Assembly: GCA_016742215.1 (NCBI GenBank)
Contig: JACVCC010000004.1
Span: 361,433-425,432 of the forward strand
DNA: 64,000 nt
Source: Brevundimonas sp.
Lineage (GTDB): Bacteria > Pseudomonadota > Alphaproteobacteria > Caulobacterales > Caulobacteraceae
Direction of reading: 5' to 3'
Made by a program: the position numbers and the translations under genes. Below, piece after piece: positions 50,192 through 59,634 of this stretch (the first letter of the stretch is position 1; the number at the start of each line of letters is the position of its first letter). Under the pieces are notes generated by a model. It was not told the origin of the DNA. It did no database searches and worked only from the letters and a program-made list of their open reading frames with translations.

Positions 50192-50845
50192 ATGACCGAC
50201 TGGCTGTTCCCCCCCGCCCCGACCGCCTCGCTGCCGATCAGGGGATCGACGCAGCGTTTCCCCGTTCGGCGCATCCTCTGCGTGGGCCAGAACTACGCCG
50301 CCCATGCGCGGGAGATGGGCCATGAACGGGCCGAGCCCTTCTTCTTCTCCAAGCCGGCTGACGCCCTCGTCGTCGACGGCGCGGACCCCGCCTATCCGAC
50401 GGCGACGGCCAACCTGCACCACGAGGTCGAGCTGGTCTGCGCCATCGGCGAGGGCGGCGACATCGTGGGCTGGGCCGTCGGTTGCGACCTGACCCGTCGC
50501 GACCTGCAGGCCGCCGCCAAGGAGAAGGGCCGACCGTGGGATGCGGCCAAGGGCTTCGATCAGTCCGCCCCCTGCGGCGCCCTGACCCTCGGCGACCTGC
50601 CCGACGCGGCCGCGCCGATCGCGCTGAGCCTGAATGGCGAGACCCGCCAGTCCGGCCGTCTGGACGACATGGTCTGGAGCCCGGTCGAGATCCTCGCCAA
50701 GGCCCGCCAGCTGTGGGACGTGCGCGCCGGCGACCTGATCTTCACCGGCACCCCCGAGGGCGTCGGCCCACTGGTCGCGGGCGACCGGGTCGAGGCGACC
50801 ATCGAGGGCCTCGAGCCCCTGACCTTCACCATGGGTGCGAAATGA
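50192..50845 (+). CDS. Fumarylacetoacetate hydrolase family protein
   Basis: A 217-residue hydrolase of C-C bonds in beta-diketo acids. It begins with the usual FPVRRILCVGQNYAAHAREMG. The metal site is in HHEVELVCAIG. TLGDLPDAA and GDLIFTGTPEGVGPL are family marks. Its length fits fumarylpyruvate hydrolase (gentisate pathway) or the YcgM type rather than the longer tyrosine-pathway FAH. The next gene, a maleyl-product isomerase, overlaps by 4 bases, supporting one pathway. No Shine-Dalgarno sequence is visible. Confidence 0.9.
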   Translation: MTDWLFPPAPTASLPIRGSTQRFPVRRILCVGQNYAAHAREMGHERAEPFFFSKPADALVVDGADPAYPTATANLHHEVELVCAIGEGGDIVGWAVGCDLTRRDLQAAAKEKGRPWDAAKGFDQSAPCGALTLGDLPDAAAPIALSLNGETRQSGRLDDMVWSPVEILAKARQLWDVRAGDLIFTGTPEGVGPLVAGDRVEATIEGLEPLTFTMGAK

Positions 50846-51471
50846 TCCTGCACGGCTACTGGCGCTCGGGCGCCGCCTATCGCACCCGGATTGCGCTGGC
50901 GCTGAAGGGGATCGACTACCAGCAGCAGGGCCACGACCTGCGCACGGGCGCCCAGAAGGACCCCGCCTATGTCGCGCTGAACCCCCAGGGGATGGTCCCC
51001 GCGCTCGAAGTCGACGGCGCGGTCCTGACCCAGAGTCCGGCTATCCTCGAATGGCTCGAGGAAACCCACCCGACCCCGGCCCTGCTTCCGTCCGACGCCA
51101 TCGGGCGGGCGCAGGTCCGGGCCATGGCCGCCCTGATCGGCTGCGACATCCATCCGCTGAACAATCTGCGCGTCGGCAAGGCGTTGCGCGAAGGCTTCGG
51201 CGCCGATCAGGCCGCCGTCGACGCCTGGGCCGCGCGCTGGATCATCCCCGGCTTCGAGGCGCTGGAAGCCCTCGTCGCCCGCCACGGCGCCGGCTGGTGC
51301 CATGGCGACGCCCCGACGCTGGCCGACTGTTACCTCATCCCGCAGATCTATTCCGCCGGCCGGTTCAACGTCCCGCTGGACGCCTTCCCGAAGCTCAGGG
51401 CGATCGATGATGCGGCAAAGGCCCATCCAGCCTTCATCGCCGCCCATCCGGACAATCAGCCGGACGCGGAC

Positions 51472-51474
<3 letters not shown>
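50842..51474 (+). CDS. Maleylacetoacetate/maleylpyruvate isomerase (zeta GST)
   Basis: A 210-residue glutathione-dependent cis-trans isomerase. The N-terminal thioredoxin fold has YWRSGAAYRTRIALALKG (the SSC/SSA motif is here SGA), the glutathione loop GMVPALEVDG and TQSPAILEWLEE. The C-terminal helical part has DIHPLNNLRV. With the coupled FAH-family hydrolase it should finish ring cleavage of homogentisate or gentisate. The ring dioxygenase is not in the window, so which pathway is unclear. The stop TGA starts heptamer inverted repeat 5. Confidence 0.88.
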
Positions 51475-51627
<153 letters not shown>

Positions 51628-51632
51628 TTCCG

Positions 51633-52511
51633 TCACCCCAGAAACCGGTTCACCGCCGCGATGAACTGATTGGGCCGGTCGATCATCACCATGTGCTCGG
51701 CGCCCTCGATCCGCTCGAAGGTGGCCGGGGTGCGCAGGCGGGCGTAGGCGCCGCGGAACAGGCTGTCGGTGCGGCTGCGCGGCGAGCTCTCGTTGGCGCT
51801 CCAGCCATAGGTCACCGTCACCGGCGCCGAGATGACCGGCAGGCGGGCGCGCAGATCGATGGTCATCACCTCGTACAGCGACTGGGCCAGGACCCGCCGG
51901 TCGCCGCCCTGCCAGCCCATGGTGCTGAACAGGGCGTCCGAGGCGCCGCCCAGCTCGACGCCCATCTGGCGGCTGCGGGACATCAGGGCGTCGTCGCCGA
52001 GGAACTGGATGGCCTGATAGGCGACCTGGGCGATGGGCTCGACATCGCGCGCCGTCGCCTGCGGGCTGATCAGGGCCGCGAAGAAGGGCGAGGAGTCCAC
52101 CGTCATCAGCCGCCCCACCGCTCGCGGCGCATCGGACGCGACGCGCAGGCCCAGCTGGCCGCCCATCGAATGGCCGATGATGGCGGGGCGCTCGAGCCGC
52201 TGTTCGGCGATGTAGCGGATGATCTCGCGCGAGACAGCGGTCATGATCGCGCCCTCGCTGTTGGCCTGGGGCGCCAGTTCGCCGAAGCCGCGCACCGAGA
52301 TCATGTGCAGGCGACAGCGGTCGTCGAGGCGGCTCGCGGCGCCGGTCCAGACGGCGGCCGTCGAGGCCAGTCCGGGGATCAGGATCAGGTCGCGACCCTC
52401 GCCGCGCGTCTGCACGGTAATCCGGCGCGAGGAAAAGGCGGTCTGCGCCCATCCCGTCGCTGGGAGGGCCGTCATCGCCAGTGCGCCGCCTATGAGTTGT
52501 CGTCTGTCCAC
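51633..52511 (-). CDS. Exported alpha/beta hydrolase
   Basis: A 292-residue hydrolase. The N-terminus (DRRQLIGGALAMTALPATGWAQ) looks like a signal peptide, possibly Tat because of its twin Arg. The fold shows the oxyanion turn (LIPGLAST), the nucleophile elbow GHSMGGQLG and a late His in EGAEHMVMI. It is a likely esterase or peptidase of unknown substrate. The GTG start at 52511 (or 52514) follows GAAGGCGG. Confidence 0.85.
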   Translation of the reverse strand: MDRRQLIGGALAMTALPATGWAQTAFSSRRITVQTRGEGRDLILIPGLASTAAVWTGAASRLDDRCRLHMISVRGFGELAPQANSEGAIMTAVSREIIRYIAEQRLERPAIIGHSMGGQLGLRVASDAPRAVGRLMTVDSSPFFAALISPQATARDVEPIAQVAYQAIQFLGDDALMSRSRQMGVELGGASDALFSTMGWQGGDRRVLAQSLYEVMTIDLRARLPVISAPVTVTYGWSANESSPRSRTDSLFRGAYARLRTPATFERIEGAEHMVMIDRPNQFIAAVNRFLG

Positions 52512-52640
52512 CACGCCGCCTTCAGTTCCGAAGACGCCAGTCTGGTTCCGGAATGCGGCGCCAGAATGAAGGACTGAGGCAGAAGGGAACGCGCCCCTGT
52601 CACCCCGCTCGAACACCGTCATCCGACCCTGAACGCCGTC

Positions 52641-52663
52641 ATCCTCGGGCTTGACCCGAGGAT
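52641..52663. repeat. CTCGGGCTTGACCCGAG palindrome, copy 2
   Basis: ATCCTCGGGCTTGACCCGAG plus GAT forms a near-perfect 23-base palindrome in the gap between the hydrolase and the M23 peptidase genes. Confidence 0.8.
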
Positions 52664-52740
52664 CTGACGCGGGGTCACGCTGTGCGTGAGACCCGATGTC
52701 GCGGACGGACGGACAGGCACAGCCCGCACCAACCTCCGGC

Positions 52741-52759
52741 CCTCGGGTCAAGCCCGAGG
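52741..52759. repeat. CTCGGGCTTGACCCGAG palindrome, copy 3
   Basis: CCTCGGGTCAAGCCCGAGG, the opposite orientation to copy 2 about 80 bases away. Otherwise I see nothing in the 284-base gap 52512-52795. Confidence 0.8.
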
Positions 52760-52795
52760 GTTACAGAGCTGAGGGTAGCGACGGCTAAAGGGGCA

Positions 52796-54181
52796 TCAGG
52801 CCTCGGCGGCTGCCGGTGCGGCGGCCTCGGCGGCGCGGGCCGGACGCAGGCCGCCGGCCATGGTCGGGGCCTGGACGCGACGCTGGCCACCGGCGGCGAT
52901 GATGCGGTCGATCCGGGCCTTCTCGGCGCGGAAGGCGGCCAGATCGGCGCCCGCCAGAACGGTGCCTTCCTGGGTCCTCACGCCCGCCGGATTGATCCGC
53001 TGACCGCCACGCCAGATCTCGTAGTGCAGGTGCGGACCGGTCGAGGCCCCGGTCGAGCCGACATAGGCGACGACCTGACCCTGACGGACGCGCTGGCCGG
53101 CGCGGATGCCCGAGCCATAGCGTGACAGGTGGCCGTAGCCGCTTTCGAGGCCATTGGAGTGTCGGATGCGCAGCCAGTTGCCGTAGCCGCCCCAGCGGCG
53201 GGCCTCGACGACCACGCCGTCTGCGGGCGCAATCACCGGCGTGCCCATGCCCGCGGCGAAGTCGATGCCCTGGTGCATCTTGCGATAGCCGGCGATCGGG
53301 TGACGGCGGAAGCCGAACGAGGACGACACGCGGAAGCCGCGCTCCAGCGGGGTCCGCATGAAGGCCGAGCGGGTGTTCTTGCCGGTGGCGTCGAAATACT
53401 GGGCTTCGCGGGCGCCTTCCGGCTTGAAGCGATAGAAGACCACGCCCTTCAACTCGGCGTACAGCAGTTCACCCGAGCCGATGGTGCGGCCGTTCTCGGT
53501 CACCGTGCGGTCGAAGACATAGGTGAACTCGTCGTTCGACCGGACATCACGATCCATGTCGAACTTGTGCGAGAACAGACGACCGGCGGTGCGTGCGATC
53601 CCGGCGGGCGCCCCTTCACGGCGGGCGGTGCGGGACAGCGAGCCCTCGACCTTGCCGTTCAGGACGACGGTCTCGTGCGTGACCTGCTCTTCCAGCGCGC
53701 GCAGGCGCAGGGCGCCGTCAAAGCTGCGCGAAACCGTGACCTGGCTGGCCGGGCCCGTGCGCATGGTCAGGCCGATCAGGCGGGCGTCGCCACGGCCGTT
53801 GCGGGGTTTGGAGATGGCAGTCTCGAACCGCTGACCGGCGCGCATCGACGACACATCCATGGCGTTGGCCAGGGTGGCGGCGACGGCCGAAGCCTCCTCG
53901 GCCGCGATGCCCGTGCGGCGCACGGCCTGCTCGAAGGTTTCACCGCGACGAATCTGGACCGGAATGGCCTCCGGCAGGGTCAGGCCAGCCGGCATCCCGC
54001 CGGCAGCAAAGGCCTGGGCTTCAAGCGAAGCGATCTGGGCGGCGGTCAGGGGCGGAGCCTCTTCCGCCTTTGCGGGTTGATAGACACGGCCGGCAAGCAG
54101 CGCCACCGAGACTGCAGCCACCGCCGTGAGGGCGTGAGGCGCAATACGCATCGGCTGGCGACGTGGGTCGAACTGAGCCAT
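52796..54181 (-). CDS. M23 family peptidoglycan endopeptidase
   Basis: A 461-residue protein. A short cytoplasmic tail and one membrane or signal helix (ALTAVAAVSVALLAGRVY) are followed by an OapA/LysM-like region (IPVQIRRGETFEQAVRRTG) and a C-terminal LytM domain with zinc ligands in HQGIDFAAG and HLHYEIWRGG. The full ligand set suggests an active enzyme cutting peptide crosslinks, in wall growth or division. Start chosen at MAQFDPRRQ, preceded by GGGGAC. The region before it is a long gene-free gap. Confidence 0.92.
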   Translation of the reverse strand: MAQFDPRRQPMRIAPHALTAVAAVSVALLAGRVYQPAKAEEAPPLTAAQIASLEAQAFAAGGMPAGLTLPEAIPVQIRRGETFEQAVRRTGIAAEEASAVAATLANAMDVSSMRAGQRFETAISKPRNGRGDARLIGLTMRTGPASQVTVSRSFDGALRLRALEEQVTHETVVLNGKVEGSLSRTARREGAPAGIARTAGRLFSHKFDMDRDVRSNDEFTYVFDRTVTENGRTIGSGELLYAELKGVVFYRFKPEGAREAQYFDATGKNTRSAFMRTPLERGFRVSSSFGFRRHPIAGYRKMHQGIDFAAGMGTPVIAPADGVVVEARRWGGYGNWLRIRHSNGLESGYGHLSRYGSGIRAGQRVRQGQVVAYVGSTGASTGPHLHYEIWRGGQRINPAGVRTQEGTVLAGADLAAFRAEKARIDRIIAAGGQRRVQAPTMAGGLRPARAAEAAAPAAAEA

Positions 54182-54596
54182 CGGTCCCCGAAATACGACG
54201 ACGCCGACAGGCGCCAAGCCACTGGAAGCCACCAAAGTGCAAAGATCGCGCCGCTCTGCCCCCCGAGGAGCCTCCCGATGCGAGACGCGCCGTATAGCCC
54301 GTCCGTGCCATAATGGGAAGCGAGTTCGTTACAGGGCGTTAACCGGGGCCGTATCCGCCGGTAAACCCTTCGTGAGGGATCAGATCAGGCGAGAATTCGA
54401 ATACAGTATTCGTGTGCATATCGCGCGGAACGCGAACAGCTTTGCCGCGCTTCATGGCCACTGATCGTCACTGCATTCAAAGTTGCCTTCATGTCACTAA
54501 CCTGTGGCGTCCCGGACACGTGAAGATATCTCATCCGCCCCGCCGAATTGCTGATCGCCCTTTCCCGGCCACGGTTGGTCCGGATATGACCTTGGC
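54182..54596. other. Gene-free stretch between divergent M23 and ydbH genes
   Basis: 415 bases without a credible gene; a 62-codon frame running into ydbH looks like chance. The stretch near 54325-54435 is richer in A/T (GTTACAGGGCGTTAACC, GAATTCGAATACAG) and likely holds promoters for both genes. No defined operator. Confidence 0.55.
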
Positions 54597-57500
54597 ATGA
54601 GCGACGTGGCGGCCGCCCCCTCCGGACCTTCATCGCCCCGTCGCGGTCGCGGCGGACGACGGCTGCTTCGCATCGCTGCGGTCGCACTGGCGATCCTGCT
54701 CGTCCTCCTTGCCATCCTCTGGTTGAACCGCCGCGCCGCCGCCCGTGAGGTCCTGATCGGATGGCTGGAGCGCGAAGGCGTCCCGGCCGACATGGATATC
54801 GAGCGGATCGAGCTGGACGGCCTGGTCGCCCGCGTCCGGATCGGCGATCCGGCCAACCCCGATGTGGCCATCGAACGGGTCGAGGTCGACTATGCGATCG
54901 GTGCCCCCTGGTCGGCCCGGGGCCTGGGCGTGACGCCGAGCCGGGTGCGGCTCGTCCGGCCGGTCGTGCGCGCCGCCCTGCGGGATGGAAAACTGACATT
55001 CGGTTCGCTGGATCCGCTGATCGAGAAATTCACCGGCCGGCCGCCGCAGCCGGACAGCCGCAGCCCGGTCGTCGTCGTCGAGCGCGCCCGCGTGCGTGTG
55101 GACACCGACTACGGCCCGGTCAGCGTGCTGGGCGATGCGCGGCTGGATGACGGCAAGCTGATGCGGCTGGTCGCCCGGATGCCCGCCGCACCCCTGCGCA
55201 GCGGCGACATCGAGGCGCGCGATCTGGCGGCGACCGTGGATCTGACGACGACCGGCGACCGCGTCGCCCTGCGCGCCACCGCCTCGGCGTCCCGCGCGTC
55301 CCTGCCCGGCCTCAGCGGAGAGCGGATCGCGGCCAGCCTGACCGCCGACCTGCCCTATCCGGACATGAAGACCCGACGTGGCGACGGCGTGGCCCGCCTG
55401 AACACTCGCCTGACCGCCGGCGAGGCGTCCCTGGGCGAGACAGGTCTGGTCGATGCGGTGCTGAACTTCGCCTTCGACGGCCGCACTACCGGCTGGATCG
55501 AGGCCTTCGACATTCGCGGGACCGCCGACGCCGAGCTGAACGCCGGCCGGATGACCGGTCCTCTCGGCGCCTCGGGCCTGTCCGCCCGCATCGCCCGCGC
55601 CCCCGTCACCGTCTCGCGAACCGCGACACAGCCAGCCATCGCCTGGCGCGCCGACGCCCCGGTCACCCTCCGCGCCGCCGGTCTGTCGGGCCCCCTCACC
55701 GGCCGCGACGTCTCCCTGTCCTCCAGCCGCATCACGATCGGCGGACGAGGTCGGGCGGTAGAGGCTTCCGGAGCCGTCGCCCTGTCGGCGGACCGCATAG
55801 GAACCGGCGACCTGACGTTGGGCCAGGCCCGCGGCACAGCCAATGTCGATCTGATCGCCGACAGCGGCTTCCGCCTGACCGCCTCGGGCGCCCTGCGCTC
55901 CGGCCGCGCCGGCTGGCCCCTGTTCGGCGCCCCGGCGCGGGACGACGCGCCCGAACTGGCCGAGATGAAGCGCGCCCTGTCCGCCTTTGCCCTCGATGCG
56001 CCGGGATTCGCCCTGGTCGCCGGCGGTTCAGGCGCCGAGGTGCGCCTGACTCAGGCGGTCACCGCTCGCCCGGCGAATGGCGGCGTCCTGACCATTCGCC
56101 CTGCCGCGACCCCGATCTTCTCCAGCCGCGTCGGTCCGGCGGGCGGCGGCGCGCTCAGCCTGACGGCCGCACGCGGCCGCGGCCTTCCCGAGGCGGCGTT
56201 CGACATTCCCGAGTGGCGGTTGACCCCCGGCGGCTTCACGGCCCGGCTCGACGGCCGCGCGGCGCTGGACTTCGATCTGGCGCGCGGCATCGCTATCCAG
56301 ACCCGCGGACGCCTGACCTCCGCCGACGGCCGCCTGACCTATGTCGCCGACGGCTGCGCACCCGTGACCGTCGAACGGCTGGAGATGGACGAGAACGACG
56401 TGACCGACATCGCCGGTCAGGTCTGTCCGGTCGCCCGGCCGCTGGTCGAGGTCCGCAACGGCGCATGGCGCGCGGTCGGCGCCCTGCGCGACCTCTCCGC
56501 CTCCGCCCCCTTCCTCGCCCTGCGTTTCGCGGACGCCTCGGGCGGGTTCACCGCCACCGGCGGGCCGCGGGGACTGGGGCTGGACGCTCGGGTCGAGCGC
56601 GCCACGGTGATCGACGCCACTACCCCGGCTCGCTTCAATGCCCTGATCGGCGAAGGATCGGCGCGGCTGGCGAACGAGCAATGGTCCGGCGCTTTCGACC
56701 TGTCCCGCCGCGACATCGTGCTGGGTCGCCTGACCCTGTCTCATGACGGCCGCGCCGGCATCGGCGGACTGACCATCGACGCGCCGTCGATCACCTTCGC
56801 GGAAGGCGGGCTCCAGCCGAACGACCTCAGCCCCCTGGCCGGAGACTTCGTCGGTTCGCCCGCTGTCGGCTCCGTCGCCTTCCAGGGCCGCGTCGACTGG
56901 CGTGCCGAGACCGAGGGGACCAGCTCGGGTCGCCTGACCATTCCAGGCCTCGACTTCAACAGCCCGGCCGGACCGGTGAAGGGGCTGCGCGGCACGATCG
57001 ACTTTACCAGCCTGGCTCCGCTGGAGACCGCGCCGGGTCAGCAGCTGCACGTCGACCTGCTGGAGTCCGTCGCCCCCCTGACTGACATCGAACTGTCCTT
57101 CGGGCTCGACAAGGCGTCGGTCACCGTCGACGGCGGCGCGCTGGCGGTGGCCGGCGGCGTGGTCCGCGTGGAGCCCTTCGCCGTGCCGCTGGATCGCAGC
57201 CAGCCGATCACCGGCGTTCTCGTGCTGGAGAATGTTCAGCTGGGCGAGGTCATCTCCGAAGCCGGCTTCGGCGAAAAGGTAAGCCTCGACGCCGTCGTCT
57301 CCGGCCGCCTGCCCTATGTCTACACGCCCGAGGCCGGCGTCCGCATCACCGGCGGCAGTCTGCAGGCCGTCCGCCCCGGCCGCCTGTCGATCCAGCGCGA
57401 GGCCCTGTCCGGGCTAGAGGCCGGCGGCGGCGGCGAGGGCGTGCCGCCCAATACCGTTCAGGATCTGGCCTATCAGGCGATGGAGAACCTGTCGTTCGAC

Positions 57501-57782
57501 CTGTTGTCCGCCGAGGTGAACAGCCTCGATCAGGGCCGACTGGGCGTCCTGTTCCACATCCGCGGCCGCCACGATCCGCCGCAGCGGCAGGAGCTCCGGA
57601 TCCCTCTGGCCGAGTTCATCAGCCGCCAGTTCCTGAACCGCCAGCTGCCCCTGCCATCGGATACCGGCATCGACCTGACGCTGGATACGACGCTCAACAT
57701 GAACCAGCTGATCAGCGATCTTCTTGAGCTGAACCGGGCCCGTAACGGCGAAGCCACCCGCGACCCGGAACCGCTGCCGTGA
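54597..57782 (+). CDS. ydbH: YdbH-like intermembrane bridge protein
   Basis: A 1061-residue AsmA-like protein. A basic N-terminus and one inner-membrane helix (residues about 22-43) are followed by a very long beta-rich region of the bridge type, ending with AEFISRQFLNRQLPLPSDTG and LNRARNGEATRDPEPLP. In E. coli YdbH spans the periplasm and, with YnbE, moves phospholipid to the outer membrane (established). Here ynbE and ydbL follow on the same strand, which strongly supports the assignment. Length is slightly above the E. coli protein. Confidence 0.9.
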   Translation: MSDVAAAPSGPSSPRRGRGGRRLLRIAAVALAILLVLLAILWLNRRAAAREVLIGWLEREGVPADMDIERIELDGLVARVRIGDPANPDVAIERVEVDYAIGAPWSARGLGVTPSRVRLVRPVVRAALRDGKLTFGSLDPLIEKFTGRPPQPDSRSPVVVVERARVRVDTDYGPVSVLGDARLDDGKLMRLVARMPAAPLRSGDIEARDLAATVDLTTTGDRVALRATASASRASLPGLSGERIAASLTADLPYPDMKTRRGDGVARLNTRLTAGEASLGETGLVDAVLNFAFDGRTTGWIEAFDIRGTADAELNAGRMTGPLGASGLSARIARAPVTVSRTATQPAIAWRADAPVTLRAAGLSGPLTGRDVSLSSSRITIGGRGRAVEASGAVALSADRIGTGDLTLGQARGTANVDLIADSGFRLTASGALRSGRAGWPLFGAPARDDAPELAEMKRALSAFALDAPGFALVAGGSGAEVRLTQAVTARPANGGVLTIRPAATPIFSSRVGPAGGGALSLTAARGRGLPEAAFDIPEWRLTPGGFTARLDGRAALDFDLARGIAIQTRGRLTSADGRLTYVADGCAPVTVERLEMDENDVTDIAGQVCPVARPLVEVRNGAWRAVGALRDLSASAPFLALRFADASGGFTATGGPRGLGLDARVERATVIDATTPARFNALIGEGSARLANEQWSGAFDLSRRDIVLGRLTLSHDGRAGIGGLTIDAPSITFAEGGLQPNDLSPLAGDFVGSPAVGSVAFQGRVDWRAETEGTSSGRLTIPGLDFNSPAGPVKGLRGTIDFTSLAPLETAPGQQLHVDLLESVAPLTDIELSFGLDKASVTVDGGALAVAGGVVRVEPFAVPLDRSQPITGVLVLENVQLGEVISEAGFGEKVSLDAVVSGRLPYVYTPEAGVRITGGSLQAVRPGRLSIQREALSGLEAGGGGEGVPPNTVQDLAYQAMENLSFDLLSAEVNSLDQGRLGVLFHIRGRHDPPQRQELRIPLAEFISRQFLNRQLPLPSDTGIDLTLDTTLNMNQLISDLLELNRARNGEATRDPEPLP

Positions 57783-57861
57783 TGTCGCCGCCTTCGCCGT
57801 TCAGAACCCGTTCACCCTGGTTCGCGTTAGATCGGCGCGTACCGAAGCGGAGACGCCTGTC

Positions 57862-58053
57862 ATGACCCGGAACCAGACGCGCAGAGCCGTCGCCCTTCTC
57901 GGCCTCATCGCCGTGGGCGCCGCCGCCTGTACGCCGACCGTGCGCCTGCAGGTCGATCCGATCCAGATCTACGCCAAGCTGGACGCCGACGTCCGCGTTC
58001 GTCTCGACAGGGAGCTCCAGGAGCTGCTTGCCGAAAATCCGAACCTGTTCTGA
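57862..58053 (+). CDS. ynbE: YnbE-like lipoprotein
   Basis: A 63-residue lipoprotein (lipobox AAAC) with the family sequence TPTVRLQVDPIQIYAKLDAD near its start. It is the outer-membrane partner of YdbH. Located between ydbH and ydbL in the conserved order. Confidence 0.9.
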   Translation: MTRNQTRRAVALLGLIAVGAAACTPTVRLQVDPIQIYAKLDADVRVRLDRELQELLAENPNLF

Positions 58054-58076
58054 TGCTTAACAAAGGGGCTGTCCCG

Positions 58077-58445
58077 ATGTCATTCCGCAAAGTCTTCGTC
58101 ATGGTCGCGGCCGTCGCGGCGCTGGGCGTCGCCGCGGGCGCGGCCTTCGCCCAGACTTCGCAGCAGAAGGCCCTGATTGATCAGGCCAAGGCCGCCGGCA
58201 CCGTCGGCGAGCAGGCCGACGGCTATGTCGGCTTCCGCGTGCCCTCCTCGGACAGCGCCCTGACCGCCGCCGTTCAGGCCACCAACGATGGCCGTCGCGC
58301 CGCCTACGCCCGCAGCGCCCAGGCCGCGGGCGGTGAAGCCACCGCCGCCGCCGCCGGCGCCCGCATGTTCGAGACCCAGCTGCTGCCGCGCATCAGCTCG
58401 GGCCAGTGGTACCGCAACGCCCAGGGCCAGTGGGTCCAGCGCTGA
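58077..58445 (+). CDS. ydbL: YdbL-like periplasmic protein (DUF1318)
   Basis: A 122-residue exported protein (signal ...GAAFAQT). The mature part has KALIDQAKAAGTVGEQADGYVGF and ends SGQWYRNAQGQWVQR, both family marks. In E. coli YdbL modulates YdbH-YnbE. The start at 58077 follows AAAGGGG; an ATG at 58053 overlaps the ynbE stop. Confidence 0.9.
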   Translation: MSFRKVFVMVAAVAALGVAAGAAFAQTSQQKALIDQAKAAGTVGEQADGYVGFRVPSSDSALTAAVQATNDGRRAAYARSAQAAGGEATAAAAGARMFETQLLPRISSGQWYRNAQGQWVQR

Positions 58446-58459
58446 CCTGAGGCGGGGTC

Positions 58460-58714
58460 ATGCTCCGCTTCTTTCGCAATCTTCTGATCGCTACCGGGAT
58501 CGCCCTCGTCTCGACGGGGGCGATTTCTGCGTTCTGGCGACTGATCGGCGGCGGAGACCTGTCCATGCACGGCTGGATCGCCCTGCTGATCGGGACGTTC
58601 GGCACGGTGGGCCTCGCCTGGGGCCTGATGGCGCTGGCCTTCAAGTCCAGTCGCGAAGGCTGGGACGACCGGGTCGACAATAGTCTCGACCCCGGCGCTG
58701 ACGACACCCCCTGA
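58460..58714 (+). CDS. Small two-helix membrane protein
   Basis: An 84-residue protein with hydrophobic segments LLIATGIALVSTGAISAF and HGWIALLIGTFGTVGLAWGL and a polar Asp-rich tail (DDRVDNSLDPGADDTP). No family recognised. It follows ydbL by 14 bases and may belong to the same transcript. Confidence 0.68.
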   Translation: MLRFFRNLLIATGIALVSTGAISAFWRLIGGGDLSMHGWIALLIGTFGTVGLAWGLMALAFKSSREGWDDRVDNSLDPGADDTP

Positions 58715-58758
58715 GCCCGGGGCTTGAGCCTGACTGCGGCGCGGGCGATAGGTCGCCC

Positions 58759-59565
58759 ATGACCGATACAGCTGCACCGTCCTCGATCACCTACTCCGGC
58801 TATCTGGCGCTCGACGATTTGCTCGCCGCCCAGCACCCGCTGTCGGACCAGCATGACGAGATGCTGTTCGTCATCATCCACCAGACCAAGGAACTGTGGC
58901 TCAAGCAGATCCTGCACGAGGTCGCCCTGGCCCAGTCCCTGATCCGCAGCGGCGATCTGGTCCCCGCCTACAAGAGCTTGGCCCGGGTCAGCCGGATCCA
59001 GTCGGTCATGACCATGAGCTGGGACATCCTGGCCACCATGACCCCGGCCGACTACCTGAGTTTCCGCGGCGTGCTGGGCTCGTCTTCCGGCTTCCAGAGC
59101 GAGCAGTTCCGGCGACTGGAGTCGATGTTGGGCTTGAAAGACTCCCGCTTCCTGCGCTTCCACGAAGAGCGCCCGGAGGCCTGGAACGCGCTGAAGGCCG
59201 CCATCGACGCCCCCAGCCTGTACGACGACGCGCTCGCCCAGCTGGCCAAGGCCGGCCTGCCGGTCCCTGCCGAGGTGCTGAACCGCGACGTCAGCCAGCC
59301 CTATGAAGCCTCCGAAGCCGTCGAGAACGCCTGGCTGGAGGTCTATCGCGACACCGAGACATGGTGGCCCCTGTACCAGCTGGCCGAGAAGCTTGTGGAC
59401 CTCGACGACGCCCTGCTGACCTGGCGGCACAAGCATGTGGTCACAGTCGAGCGGATCATCGGCCGCCGCCGCGGCACCGGCGGCACGGACGGCGTCGGCT
59501 ATCTGACCGAGACCCTGCAACGACGCTGTTTCCCCGAGCTGTGGGCCCTGCGCACCCGCCTGTAA
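58759..59565 (+). CDS. kynA: Tryptophan 2,3-dioxygenase
   Basis: A 268-residue haem enzyme that opens the indole ring of tryptophan to N-formylkynurenine. Marks are ITYSGYLALDDLLAAQ, the haem/substrate segment MLFVIIHQTKELWLKQ, FRGVLGSSSGFQSEQFR, and the late His in WRHKHVVTVERIIGRRRGTGGTDG. Complete length. No kynurenine formamidase or kynureninase lies nearby. Confidence 0.96.
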   Translation: MTDTAAPSSITYSGYLALDDLLAAQHPLSDQHDEMLFVIIHQTKELWLKQILHEVALAQSLIRSGDLVPAYKSLARVSRIQSVMTMSWDILATMTPADYLSFRGVLGSSSGFQSEQFRRLESMLGLKDSRFLRFHEERPEAWNALKAAIDAPSLYDDALAQLAKAGLPVPAEVLNRDVSQPYEASEAVENAWLEVYRDTETWWPLYQLAEKLVDLDDALLTWRHKHVVTVERIIGRRRGTGGTDGVGYLTETLQRRCFPELWALRTRL

Positions 59566-59634
59566 TCACGCCTGAAAAGGCAACCTTCGCCATCGGCGAA
59601 CGCTTGATGAGTCCCATCCCTCGGGAAGACCATC

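Noticed and set aside
54325..54350. CtrA-like site (TTAC-N6-TTAA) upstream of the M23 gene
   Set aside because: Spacing is 6 rather than 7 and one half-site is imperfect; a chance match is likely.
54412..54600. 62-codon ORF overlapping the ydbH start
   Set aside because: No ribosome site, no recognisable composition; it lies in a promoter-like gap.
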